From the NCBI RefSeq assembly GCF_010681825.2, contig NZ_CP066776.1:2542001-2606000 (forward strand): a DNA stretch of 64,000 bases. Direction: 5' to 3'. A model generated the notes under the pieces. The model was not told the origin of the DNA. It did not search any database and saw only the letters and a list, made by a program, of their open reading frames with translations. Below are positions 18,485-27,101 of this stretch, one piece after another; position 1 is the first letter of the stretch; each line of letters begins with the position of its first letter. The DNA comes from Sulfuriroseicoccus oceanibius (GTDB lineage Bacteria; Verrucomicrobiota; Verrucomicrobiia; Verrucomicrobiales; SLCJ01). Position numbers and translations under genes: made by a program.

Positions 18485-18880
18485 TCAATTGGTTTTCCAT
18501 TCGACCTGTGGAGCATCGGCCCACAAGTCCTCAAGCGCGTAGTACTCGCGCTTCTCCGGATGGAAAATGTGAACGATCACATCGACAAAGTCGACCAGCA
18601 CCCACTGGCTGTCTGGCATTCCGTCCTTGTGGTACGCTTCCACCCCATGCTCGTCTTTGAGCCGCTCGAGCACCTCACGACGCAACGCCTTGAGATGCGG
18701 CGTCGAATTACCGCTGCACACTACAAAGTAGTCCGCAATGTTGGACAACCCTTCTAGGTTCAACACTACAATGTCCTCGCCCCGCTGGTCTTCAAGTACC
18801 TGGGCTACGGCAATCGCAAGCGCCTTTCCGTCGAGTTCAGTTCCGGATGGCATCGGTTCGTTTGAGCTGGAATCGGTCAA
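18485..18880 (-). CDS. rsfS: Ribosome silencing factor RsfS
   Basis: 131 residues of the RsfS/Iojap family. Core motifs: DIVVLNLEGLSNIADYFVVCSGNSTPHLKAL, PDSQWVLVDFVDVIVHIFHPEKREYYALEDLWADAP. The protein binds L14 of the 50S subunit and blocks subunit joining in starvation. The first ~15 residues are a variable Ser/Asn/Glu-rich tail. It is first in a likely operon with cinA and the thioesterase. Confidence 0.95.
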   Translation of the reverse strand: MTDSSSNEPMPSGTELDGKALAIAVAQVLEDQRGEDIVVLNLEGLSNIADYFVVCSGNSTPHLKALRREVLERLKDEHGVEAYHKDGMPDSQWVLVDFVDVIVHIFHPEKREYYALEDLWADAPQVEWKTN

Positions 18881-19448
18881 AGTAAAAAAAGTTCAGTATG
18901 AATTCCGGCCAACCTGCAGCAAAAGCCGCGAAACGTCAACGGCAACTACACGCGCCACCAATGAGTTTGTGAATTTGCATCCACCCTATCCCCGCGAACC
19001 TTCACGGGTGACTCATGCGGAGCGATGCGCAAGAGCATCATCGCTCGTCGTGGCTTTGAGTGATCCGCAGATTTTGCTGATTGTTATGATTTTCACTCCC
19101 CCCCCCCTTTCGGACCGCCGGATTGCCCCCACCACCAACACAAGAGCGTAGCGACCACTTCTCAGAATTCTCACGCAAAGGTCCTAGAAGCCTCCCATTC
19201 AAAGCAAAACCTTGCTTAGAGGAATTCGACGTAAAAACAACAAACCACAGAAGCTGGTTCTACCCCCTCCAAATGACTTCCTGTTCTCCGTACCCTTCGC
19301 GGTTCTAAGGCTCCGCGAGGATCATCTGTGGTTCATACACTTAAATCACTTAAATCACTTAAATCACTTAAATCACTTAAATCACTTAAATCACGTAAAT
19401 CGTGTAAATCCTGTCTAAAAAACGCCCCACCTCCAGCGGCCCAGCAGC
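18881..19448 (+). repeat. Intergenic mosaic of modular repeats
   Basis: No gene is seen. It holds 'CCGCAGATTTTGCTGATTGT' and 'TTCGGACCGCCGGATTGCCC' (around 19064-19130), 'GAGCGTAGCGACCACTT' (19145), 'TTCTCACGCAAAGGTCC' (19170), 'CTCCGCGAGGATCATCTGTGG' and a 9-base tandem array listed separately, ending in 'AATCCTGTCTAAAAAACG'. The first ~80 bases contain the promoter side of rsfS. Confidence 0.8.
19341..19412 (+). repeat. Tandem 9-base repeat (TTAAATCAC)
   Basis: Six perfect copies of TTAAATCAC followed by two degenerate copies (GTAAATCGT, GTAAATCCT) that run straight into GTCTAAAA. The unit looks like an expanded part of the common module 'AATCACGTGAATCCTGTC'. There are no spacers, so it is not a CRISPR array. 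Confidence 0.95.
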
Positions 19449-20363
19449 CTAGATCGCGAGATCTAGCTCGGACTCTGGCAACAGCTTGATAAAACGTGAG
19501 TAAGTACGGCTGCGCTTCTGCAGGAACTCCTCAGGCTCAGTGCCCTCATAGGTCCCATCACGCACACGCTCGATCGCACCTTCGTCCAAAACCGTCAAAT
19601 TCACCTCAACACCATAAAGCAAGGCACCAACACCATTTGCACTCAGGTTCACACCGTTCGCCACGACGCCTTCAGAGGTCACCGAAACCTCGGTACCTGG
19701 CGCCACCTTTACCAACTTACCCGTCGCGTCCCGCAACATTGGCACGACCTGAAAGTCGACCACATTCGTCGCCAACAAGTACGCAGAGTCCCGTGAGAAC
19801 GCCTCGCCTGCACCGCTCTTCCAGTACGCGGTCAAGTCAGGCTTCCCGAGAACCTCATCAAAGGTCACCTTGGCGGCGTTATCAATGTTAGCGTAGTCCA
19901 CAGGAAACGCACGATAAAGCGAGTAAAGCGGGAAATCACCGTTCTCCTCAACCGGATCCTGTTCGACCAAGCGGTAACTCATGGTCACCACATCACCAGG
20001 CGCATCCGAGCTACGGTCGGTTGGCGAGGTGAAAAACATCAACCAAGTCGGATCTTCACCCGATGCGACCACTCCATTGGCCAGACCACTCTTATCGGGC
20101 AAAACCCGAAACCACTCGGCATTCTCCAATCGGCTCACAAAGTAAGCAGAATCCAAATCCGTCGCGATGCGCTCGAACGCTCCCCGTGCCGTCGCATTAG
20201 AGAACAACTTGTTGCGCGACTTCCTCCAAGTGTCTGCCACCGTTGCGGTCAACGACAACATCACCAGAAGAATCACCGAGGTGATCGTCATCGAAATCAA
20301 CAACTCAATCAAACTAAAGCCACGGCGGCCTGCAGTTGGGTTCTGGGAGCTTGGAGCAATCAT
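19449..20363 (-). CDS. Prepilin-like protein, Verru_Chthon cassette C-like
   Basis: 304 residues. After a short leader the prepilin cleavage and helix motif GRRGFSLIELLISMTITSVILL is clear (residues 13-34), with the conserved Glu at +5. The rest is soluble, with AYFVSRLENAEWFRVLP and a C-terminal domain. Size, position and the neighbouring two prepilin-like genes fit protein C of the four-gene 'Verru_Chthon' cassette known in Verrucomicrobia; this assignment is from memory. It likely forms part of a type II secretion-like or pseudopilin fibre. It is third in the order D, B, C, all on one strand, with 82 bases after B. Confidence 0.8.
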   Translation of the reverse strand: MIAPSSQNPTAGRRGFSLIELLISMTITSVILLVMLSLTATVADTWRKSRNKLFSNATARGAFERIATDLDSAYFVSRLENAEWFRVLPDKSGLANGVVASGEDPTWLMFFTSPTDRSSDAPGDVVTMSYRLVEQDPVEENGDFPLYSLYRAFPVDYANIDNAAKVTFDEVLGKPDLTAYWKSGAGEAFSRDSAYLLATNVVDFQVVPMLRDATGKLVKVAPGTEVSVTSEGVVANGVNLSANGVGALLYGVEVNLTVLDEGAIERVRDGTYEGTEPEEFLQKRSRTYSRFIKLLPESELDLAI

Positions 20364-20445
20364 GGAAATGAAATTAGGAAAGGGGTATTAACAAAGTCAG
20401 CTCGCTGCGGTCATTCGCCATTGCGCAAGCTGTGCGGAATTGGGC

Positions 20446-21177
20446 CTATCGACGGAAGCCTGTGTTCAACCGGATGATCGGCGAAACTTCGTCCGCTGCG
20501 ATTCCTTCGAGCAGCTCGGTCGGGCGGTTACCACCGAGCACCTGGTCGAGCGACTCCACCTCATAGTAGGAAATGCTCGCAGGCAGTGTCGCCTTGATGA
20601 AGTCGTCCGAGTCAGCAGCATTATCGAAAGACGCCTGTGCATCTTCAGGCACGGTTTCCAACAGGTCCCTCAACAATTCAATCTTAGCCAAATAGATCCT
20701 TCCCTCGGCCGCATCGAAGTAATCATCCGCATCCCCATTGTCTACCGCCGCCTGAGTGAACACACCAATCGCAGGCATGTAGTCCACACCAACGCGCTGG
20801 TCAGTCAAAATCCCCGCAGTATCAGGCCGAGCCCGCTTGTCCGATGGATTCAATTCCACCTCACCGTTGTTGATCGGGGCACGATAAAAGAACGCGTAGA
20901 CGAGCCCGTCGCCCTTGAGGACCTTGAATGCCTTATCGAAGCCAGACTTGTACTCAGCCAGCTCGTTCGGACGAACCACGGTCATCTCAGCCTCAATCCC
21001 GCGTTGCAAGCGGTTCAGCTCATCCACAGCCACGATATCCTCAACATTTTTGGCTGCGGGTCCGAGTAGACCCACCACCGCCAACACCACGACCGCCACA
21101 ATTGCCAAAGCAATCGCGACCTCAACCAAACTAAATCCCCCGTTTCTCTTCATCCGCTGCATGCTGATCTTCATCAC
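20446..21177 (-). CDS. Prepilin-like protein, Verru_Chthon cassette B-like
   Basis: 243 residues with the N-terminal signal KRNGGFSLVEVAIALAIVAVVVL (Gly before Phe, Glu at +5), a type IV prepilin-like helix. The remaining soluble part begins with PAAKNVEDIVAVDELNRLQRG. Between genes D and C in a row of three prepilin-like genes, as in the Verru_Chthon cassette, where B sits with C and D. A dedicated prepilin peptidase is not in this window. Role inferred: minor pseudopilin of a secretion or surface appendage system. Confidence 0.8.
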   Translation of the reverse strand: MMKISMQRMKRNGGFSLVEVAIALAIVAVVVLAVVGLLGPAAKNVEDIVAVDELNRLQRGIEAEMTVVRPNELAEYKSGFDKAFKVLKGDGLVYAFFYRAPINNGEVELNPSDKRARPDTAGILTDQRVGVDYMPAIGVFTQAAVDNGDADDYFDAAEGRIYLAKIELLRDLLETVPEDAQASFDNAADSDDFIKATLPASISYYEVESLDQVLGGNRPTELLEGIAADEVSPIIRLNTGFRR

Positions 21178-21222
21178 TTGTTTGCTTCTGATTTGCTCAA
21201 AATTACTAATGCGACCTAGGTC

Positions 21223-21990
21223 CTAGTTCTTACCACCGGTCAATTCGGCCTGCTCGTAAGCCAGCTCCAGGCGCACGGGTTGGCCATTGGAACGCACGAC
21301 CATCACGCCCTCCGCATATTTTACATTCGGCGTGGGAACAAAAAGCCCATTCCCTTGCCCACGGGCCAGATTGACAACCAAAATCGGATTTTCATTCAGC
21401 GGAGTCTCACTCACCACGCGACCATTGCCGTCAAACGCCAGCGAGATCCACGCACCGATATCGGAATACTCCTCCAATGCTTTACCAAAATACGGCGATT
21501 GCGCCGACACCCCACCTCCGGTCTTATTCCAGCTCGTCGCCACGCGGTCGTAAACCTTGGACGAGGAACCTTCTGTGAAAGCTGACGGCTTCAAGTAAGC
21601 CACACCACCAGGAAACGTGCTTGGCTCACCAAGCGGCTCCCACACCCACTGGTCCTTATTCGTTGGATCAGGCTTGGCCACCACGACCATCGCCATCCGC
21701 AGGTAGCGCTCCTCATCTGATTCCAGGTTCGCAATCAACAAGCGCGCCTCGGTGCCCCGGCCAACAGCAGCAGCGCGAGCCTGGCTCACCAATCCTCTCA
21801 CTTGGTCACCAGAAACACGCACAGAACTCGATTCCGTACCGCTCTTCATCACACCCGCTCCCACTGCAAGCAAAATGGCGATGATCGAAATCACCACCAA
21901 CATCTCAATCAACGTGAATCCAGCAGAACCACGCGCCGCGGCACGACGAGAAGTTCGAACACATTCAGGGGAAGCTGCAATCATCATCAA
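21223..21990 (-). CDS. Prepilin-like protein, Verru_Chthon cassette D-like
   Basis: 255 residues with a 22-residue leader (many Ala and Arg) and the prepilin motif GSAGFTLIEMLVVISIIAILLAVGAGVM. The body includes SVRVSGDQVRGLVSQARAAAVGRGTEARLLI, typical of GspH/FimT-type minor pseudopilins. It is first of the three genes and lies downstream of a terminator-like hairpin at 22025-22049. The order D-B-C without the large protein A gene is noteworthy. Confidence 0.8.
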   Translation of the reverse strand: MMMIAASPECVRTSRRAAARGSAGFTLIEMLVVISIIAILLAVGAGVMKSGTESSSVRVSGDQVRGLVSQARAAAVGRGTEARLLIANLESDEERYLRMAMVVVAKPDPTNKDQWVWEPLGEPSTFPGGVAYLKPSAFTEGSSSKVYDRVATSWNKTGGGVSAQSPYFGKALEEYSDIGAWISLAFDGNGRVVSETPLNENPILVVNLARGQGNGLFVPTPNVKYAEGVMVVRSNGQPVRLELAYEQAELTGGKN

Positions 21991-22025
21991 AAAATCTGGG
22001 TTTGAACCGGGAGAACGCCTAAATC

Positions 22026-22150
22026 AAAAAACGCCGCGATCTGCGGCGTACTTCGCCGTCACTCTTGCGCGACGGCATGCATCACAGCCGATCATCGGCA
22101 CCTTGCCAAGCGGAAACATGGACGATTTTGCGCATTCATGGAAGCAAATA
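22026..22150 (-). ncRNA. Candidate structured leader RNA or small RNA ending in a terminator
   Basis: On the minus strand, three consecutive hairpins occur: GCCGA-TGA-TCGGC (22087-22099), GCCGTC...GACGGC (22055-22076) and ACGCCGC-AGATC-GCGGCGT (22031-22049), the last followed by six T, as in an intrinsic terminator. A -10-like TACAAT (22152-22157) with TTGTGC 17 bases further upstream could start a ~120-base RNA. It ends ~35 bases before the cassette D gene start, so it could be an attenuator-type leader or an independent small RNA. No known riboswitch was recognised. Structure seen by eye only. Confidence 0.45.
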
Positions 22151-22741
22151 CATTGTATGGACAAGACCACCCAAGCACAACCATCCATTCAAGCCCCAGA
22201 TTCCGCATAATCAAAGGCGCGACGCCCGCACCACTCGTTACGTGACATCCATCCGTGATCGCCATGTTTCGGAGATCGCTGTGCCATTTACGCGAGCACG
22301 TCAGGACCGCCGGATTTCACCCGGCATCCCGCAGTCGCGGAACTACGCTGGAAGCGTAGCCTGCGGAGCGCAGCAACTTCTTTCAAGGATTCTCACGCAA
22401 AGCCCCAAAGATCGCAGAGCTTCTTCATGCGATGTCACCCCCGAGTTCCTTACATTCCGTAGTGGCTTTTTCTGATCCGCAGATGACGCCGACTCCGCAG
22501 ATTTTGAATCACGTGAATCCAGGAGATCCCGTCTAAAAAGAACCTCCTACCACCCGCGCGCAGCGCGCTGACTTTCTTTGCGTCTTTGGGTCTCTGCGTG
22601 AGCCCCAATCCCGCCTAGAAAAGCTTTCGTGATCTTCGTGGATCTACACTTCTGCCCCCCACTGTGCTCTCGCAGCCCTCTGTGGTTCAGACCCCCAAAT
22701 CCCGTGAATCACGCCCCCGCCGCTCAAAGCGCCATCCTCGA
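22151..22741 (+). repeat. Intergenic mosaic of modular repeats
   Basis: From about 22290 it holds 'CAGGACCGCCGGATTTCACC' with the CCGG hairpin, 'GCGGAGCGCAGCAACTTC', 'TTCTCACGCAAAGCCCCAAA' (22391), 'CATGCGATGTCACCCCCGAG' (22425), 'CCGCAGATGACGCCGACTCC' (22478), 'AATCACGTGAATCCAGGAGA' (22504) and 'GCGCGCAGCGCGCTGAC' with 'TCTCTGCGTGAGCCCC' (22555-22610), then 'CTCTGTGGTTCAGACCCC' (22679). No coding region is supported here. Confidence 0.8.
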
Positions 22742-24271
22742 TCACTGACCACGACCAAACAGCATCATGTACAACGTCTTGATCACAATGGTCATGTCCA
22801 GCACAGGTGAATAGCGCCGGACATAATAGAGATCGTAATAAAGCTTCTCCACCGTGTCCTCGTCACTTGCACCATAAGAATAATTCACCTGGGCCCATCC
22901 GGTGATACCTGGCTTCACGATGTGGCGGAAATGATAGTACGGGAAGCGTTGCTCATACCCCTTCACCAGTTCCACCCACTCAGGCCTTGGGCCAATCAAA
23001 CTCAGATCCCCCTTGAGAACGTTCCAAAGCTGAGGCAATTCATCGAGACGAGATTTGCGCAGGAAGCCGCCCACCGCAGTGATGCGCGAATCCCCCTTCG
23101 CCGTATACTTCGCCCCTTTCTCTGAGCCCACCTTCATCGAGCGAAACTTATACAACTCGAAAGGTTGCTCCTGCTTTCCGACCCGCGTCTGCTTGAAGAT
23201 AATCGGCCCCGGGCTGGTCAACTTCACCGCAATGGCAGTCACCAACATGATCGGCGAGGCCATCACCAACCCAAACAGCGACAGCGCGATGTCACTCAAA
23301 CGCTTCACTCGGTCGTAAGTGATACTCCGACTCAAGCGGAATCCCTCGGACAATGCCCACTGCATCGACAACTCACTCGGTGGAATCATCATCAGCTTCT
23401 GAGACAAAAAGGTATCGTAAGTGAACACGCGAGCACCATTGAAATGGGCCGACACCAAAGATCTTGAGAAATCCGCCGGATATTCATCAATAGGCGAAGC
23501 CAGCACAAAGGCCTCTACGTACTTCCCGCGGATCGATGAATTGAACTTCACCAAGTCCAAGCCAGCCACCTCAGGCGAATGGGGGTCACCTTCGATCAGC
23601 CGCCGTCCCACGCGCTCATCCCCACTGTCGACCACGAACACTTCATGACCGGTCTCGTGTTGGCGCATTCTGCGGTACAGATCCTCCGCCTGCGCCCCGG
23701 AGCCAATAATGCAGTACGCATTGCCACGCTGTAGCGCCAACTTCAGCTTTGACAACACTGCGCGATACAAGATCGAGGAGGCAGGGAACGCTACCAGCGT
23801 CATCATAATCGTCGCACGCGATGTGTGCACATGCCCACCATAGCCGACAAAAGCAAACACTACAGCCATCACCGCGATGAACGCCCCAATCGAAACGATC
23901 AAGTGCTCACTAACAAACCTCAGGGAGGCCTTGTTCACCTGATAGTTGTACCCCCCCACCAAATAAACAGACACCACGCTCACCGCAGCAATCACGCCAA
24001 GCACGCGCCGGCTAAACAGTCCCAAAACCTCGACCGAAGCAGCCTGCCGCAACTCCATTGCGACCAAAAACAACACAAACAGAGCCACGAGGTCGATCGC
24101 CAACATCACGATTGGATACAACCGCATCGCCCACGCCCGCTTCCAATGCAGCGCTCGTTGAATCCGGCCATCACCGAATATCGTCCCAACCGTTCCTCTC
24201 AGCCCCGATTCGCCGGGATTCGACTGGTGCATGGCGCTCTGATTGTTCTGGGTGTTTTCAGCAGTGCTCAT
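22742..24271 (-). CDS. Undecaprenyl-phosphate sugar phosphotransferase (initiating glycosyltransferase, WcaJ/EpsB-like)
   Basis: 509 residues. The N-terminal half has about five membrane helices and a CoA-binding-3-like domain (YCIIGSGAQAEDLYRRMRQH, VFVVDSGDERVG). The C-terminal 200 residues are a bacterial sugar transferase: KRLSDIALSLFGLVMASPIML, GPIIFKQTRVGKQ, FELYKFRSM, SRLDELPQLWNVLKGDLSLIGPRPEW, PGITGWAQVNY. It transfers a sugar phosphate onto undecaprenyl phosphate, the first step of exopolysaccharide repeat assembly at the inner membrane. The family is often linked to exosortase loci, and an exosortase gene lies 3 kb upstream. First sugar unknown. Confidence 0.93.
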   Translation of the reverse strand: MSTAENTQNNQSAMHQSNPGESGLRGTVGTIFGDGRIQRALHWKRAWAMRLYPIVMLAIDLVALFVLFLVAMELRQAASVEVLGLFSRRVLGVIAAVSVVSVYLVGGYNYQVNKASLRFVSEHLIVSIGAFIAVMAVVFAFVGYGGHVHTSRATIMMTLVAFPASSILYRAVLSKLKLALQRGNAYCIIGSGAQAEDLYRRMRQHETGHEVFVVDSGDERVGRRLIEGDPHSPEVAGLDLVKFNSSIRGKYVEAFVLASPIDEYPADFSRSLVSAHFNGARVFTYDTFLSQKLMMIPPSELSMQWALSEGFRLSRSITYDRVKRLSDIALSLFGLVMASPIMLVTAIAVKLTSPGPIIFKQTRVGKQEQPFELYKFRSMKVGSEKGAKYTAKGDSRITAVGGFLRKSRLDELPQLWNVLKGDLSLIGPRPEWVELVKGYEQRFPYYHFRHIVKPGITGWAQVNYSYGASDEDTVEKLYYDLYYVRRYSPVLDMTIVIKTLYMMLFGRGQ

Positions 24272-24435
24272 ATTTTTTTAGGTTCCATTCGGTGTCCGCA
24301 GCATGGAGCCGCGGACAGCTACCATCGATTGTCTCCACCCGCTAGTGAAAACGCTGTTTGGTATGATACAGGTGAAATTTTCGTTACTTAGTCCGGTTCA
24401 GTTTGACTTTACCCTCCCTGCTGCCGGGCCTTTAG

Positions 24436-26130
24436 CTACTGACCGCCCTGCTGGATCTCACGAGCCAGGTCGCGTTTGCCATCGTTCCAATAAGCGAGCG
24501 CCAGCAACTGCCGCGCCGTTGCGCGCTGTTCCTCATCCCCGCGCTCCAACATTGGCTCCAAACGCTCGGCGGTCGCAGTCCACGCCCCCTGTTCCAACAT
24601 GACCCGACAACGGGTCAGCTCAACATCCACAGGATCCACACCCTCTACCGAAGCCACCGCCTCGACCAAGCGCATCGCAAGATCCCCTACACTTCGAGCC
24701 GCCCCCATCATTACCTGGCCCTCAATGCCCCCCCCCTCGGATACCGCCGACTGCACAACCGCCACATTAAGCAAGCAATCTACCGCCCCTTCGTCATGGT
24801 CCTTCGCACGTTTGAAATGAAAACGAGCTCGCTCCAGCTCCTTCTCTTTAAATGCATCCAGACCAAGCAGAACGTGTGCAACCATTACTCCTCGCCCACT
24901 GACGAGAGCTTCCCGCACGTCAACCAAAGACACAGACCCCACAGGATTCAACACCGACGCACGGTAAACTGCATTCGCCACCAAGTCGGGCGACAGCCCC
25001 AGATCAAGCGCCAACTGCAGATAACCAACACCCATCTGGTTTCCGTCCCAACTCTGAGTCCGCAACAACATCCGCGCCGCATCCAGATAACTCCGACCGG
25101 CAAAAATCTTCACCGCTGCACTGCCGGGATTCCGCAACAAAGCAGCATCGAGAACCTGCTCGACCTCTTGCACCATCTTGAGCTTGGCGTCGAGTTCTGG
25201 AGCACCATCGCCCAGCAGCATCAGCGCCCCGACCCGCAACACGTCGGCCTCAAGAGGATTATCACTCAACGCCCCATTGTCGAGTAGCTCGATTGTCTTG
25301 CGAGCCTCCAGCGCTGCCATCGTCGGATACTCCAACACCAAGCGCGCGCGCCCCTTGAGAAGCGTGGCTCGTGGATGCGGCTCGTGCATTCCATCCACCA
25401 GTTCAAGCAAATCCCAAAAGCGTAAGTCCTTCGCATAGAGTTCCGCCAAGCTCAACCGCAGCCGGTCCGACTCCTCGGCCAATTCCTCCTTCTCAGCCAG
25501 AGCCAATGCCTGATTCATGTACTCAATCCCCTCTCGCACGGTCGACGCACGGTTCCCCTCCGCCAACATCTGCTGTGCCAACCATGCGTACGCACGATAG
25601 TACGGGAGCTCAAGAGTCAGACGCTGAATCAGCTCATCCCGTCGCGCCATATCGCCGCCCCGATCCGCTACCATCATTGCCTGATACAACAACTCTTTGT
25701 CGGAGCGGTATGGCTCTACTGAGGTCAGCTTGCTGAACAACATCCCAGCCGACTCCCAATCCTCTTGCATCATCGCGTCAAATGCTTGCCCGCGATACTT
25801 CAGATAGCGCTCCTCATCACTCAAGTTGCCGGACATGAACCACAGCGACGCCAACCCACCGATCATCGCCAATCCGATGGAGCCAACCAACATCTTCTTC
25901 CAGTCACGAGACTCCCACCAACTTCTGGCAAAACCTCGCACAAAGTTCACCGGCAATGCCAGCACGACCTTCGCACGCTCAACGACCCGTTTGAGCCCGG
26001 TCGGCACGCTATCGACCACTTTCCACACCAACCACAAAGGAAAACGCACCACCGTACTGACCGCCAGGTGCACGCGTTTACGACGTCGCTTGTACTCTTG
26101 ATGAAGGGGATTCGAGTAAGGGTTTCTCAT
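24436..26130 (-). CDS. Membrane-anchored TPR protein of the exosortase/polysaccharide locus
   Basis: 564 residues. A basic N-terminus (EYKRRRKRVHLAVSTV) precedes a single membrane helix near residues 79-98 (MLVGSIGLAMIGGLASLWFM); the long C-terminal part is helical with TPR-like repeats (YLKYRGQAFDAMMQEDWESAGMLFSKL, AVKIFAGRSYLDAARMLL, ARFHFKRAKDHDEGAVDCLLN). It probably holds a complex at the membrane. It lies between the sugar transferase and exosortase genes, mirrored by another TPR protein on the other side of the exosortase. No specific function is recognised. Confidence 0.75.
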   Translation of the reverse strand: MRNPYSNPLHQEYKRRRKRVHLAVSTVVRFPLWLVWKVVDSVPTGLKRVVERAKVVLALPVNFVRGFARSWWESRDWKKMLVGSIGLAMIGGLASLWFMSGNLSDEERYLKYRGQAFDAMMQEDWESAGMLFSKLTSVEPYRSDKELLYQAMMVADRGGDMARRDELIQRLTLELPYYRAYAWLAQQMLAEGNRASTVREGIEYMNQALALAEKEELAEESDRLRLSLAELYAKDLRFWDLLELVDGMHEPHPRATLLKGRARLVLEYPTMAALEARKTIELLDNGALSDNPLEADVLRVGALMLLGDGAPELDAKLKMVQEVEQVLDAALLRNPGSAAVKIFAGRSYLDAARMLLRTQSWDGNQMGVGYLQLALDLGLSPDLVANAVYRASVLNPVGSVSLVDVREALVSGRGVMVAHVLLGLDAFKEKELERARFHFKRAKDHDEGAVDCLLNVAVVQSAVSEGGGIEGQVMMGAARSVGDLAMRLVEAVASVEGVDPVDVELTRCRVMLEQGAWTATAERLEPMLERGDEEQRATARQLLALAYWNDGKRDLAREIQQGGQ

Positions 26131-26400
26131 TGATCAGTTAAGGAAATTGGGAACAAGAAGTGGGAAATCCGTTTGGCAGGGCCGTGGCTTGAATTCGTAA
26201 ACTGTCTTGCGCGCACTAGTCGAACTCAGCTCGACTCGTTGCGTACAACTGAGCCAAGCCGACTGTTCAAAGGAGCTGTGCGCGCATGGTGCTGACGTTT
26301 TTCGCCAGAATTTACAAGAGCAACATTGTTTTAATTCTGAGAATACTTGGGGCGCGTTAGCATCTCCTTTCTCACACCACAATGAAAATGAGCGACCTAC
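26131..26400. other. Upstream region of the TPR gene
   Basis: No convincing gene. Two GCGCGCA motifs (near 26210 and 26281) and an AT-rich stretch near 26310-26340 may belong to the promoter or leader of the TPR gene. Confidence 0.3.
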
Positions 26401-27101
26401 GCTCGAGAAAATGAGAAATTGGAAATCTGAGATTTGACTCTTCCCCCCACACACAAAGACTTCTCATTCGATGTCACGAGTGAGCTCACCACCTCCCGTG
26501 CCGGCTTTAGGAGATCCGCAGTTTTCGTGGCTTGTGACGCTTTGACGCAAGCGTGAAGTGACGGTGTCTCTGCCGCAATCAGATCTTACCCGGAGACATA
26601 GAGGGGCTTTGATAGCCACGAAAAAGCACAATAAGCCACAACAGGGGCCCTTTGCTCTTTGATTCCTCTGTGCCCCCCCCCCTCAAATCATGCTCATCAT
26701 GTAGATCCCGTCCAAAATGCCACTTACCTCTCGCGCGTAGCGCGCTGACTTCCTTTGGGGCTTTGGGTCTCCGCGTGAGCCCTTAGTCCTATCTAAAACG
26801 GCGGGAATCGCAGGTTTCGCTGATGACTCAGATTTTTAGTCGCGTCAACCCTGCAAATCCTATCCAAAAAAACTTCCGCCCTCACGCATGCCGCGCGCTG
26901 AGCCAAGGATCCTCAAGCAAAAACGTAGAGATTAGGACTTGAGGGCCACGACGAGGGCCAAAACGCCACAAGAAAGGCTCTGTGCTCGTTGTGTCCTCTG
27001 TGGTTCAAAAACTCAAATCATGTCTCTCATGTAAATCCTGTCTAGAGCCCCATCTCCCCCCCCGCCAGCTGACTAATTTCAAATGTCAGCTTTCCCATTT
27101 C
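26401..27101 (+). repeat. Intergenic mosaic of modular repeats
   Basis: It includes 'TTGGAAATCTGAGATTTGAC' (26416, reverse of the CAATTTC phrase), 'GATCCGCAGTTTTCGTGGC' (26513), 'GCAAGCGTGAAGTGACGGTG', 'GCACAATAAGCCACAACAGG', a C run at 26676, 'CATGTAGATCCCGTCCAAAA' (26698), 'GCGCGTAGCGCGCTGAC' (26734), 'TCTCCGCGTGAGCCC', a second 'GCAAATCCTATCCAAAAAAA' (26853), and 'CATGTAAATCCTGTCTAGAG' (27026). No gene seen. Confidence 0.82.

Noticed and set aside
19212-19418. Open frame ending in LNHLNHLNH repeats
   Set aside because: Translation of the 9-base tandem repeat; no homology or start signals.
22026-22150. c-di-GMP (GEMM) riboswitch upstream of pilus-like genes
   Set aside because: The conserved GEMM core words could not be found in the leader; only a generic hairpin series is seen.
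24272-24435. Hairpin GTCCGC/GCGGAC at 24293-24315 as terminator
   Set aside because: On the minus strand it is followed by A-rich, not T-rich, sequence and lies in the 5' leader of the sugar transferase gene.
26134-26454. 106-codon minus-strand open frame
   Set aside because: Its first part is made of a repeat phrase (ATTTCCAATTTC) and no domain is seen.
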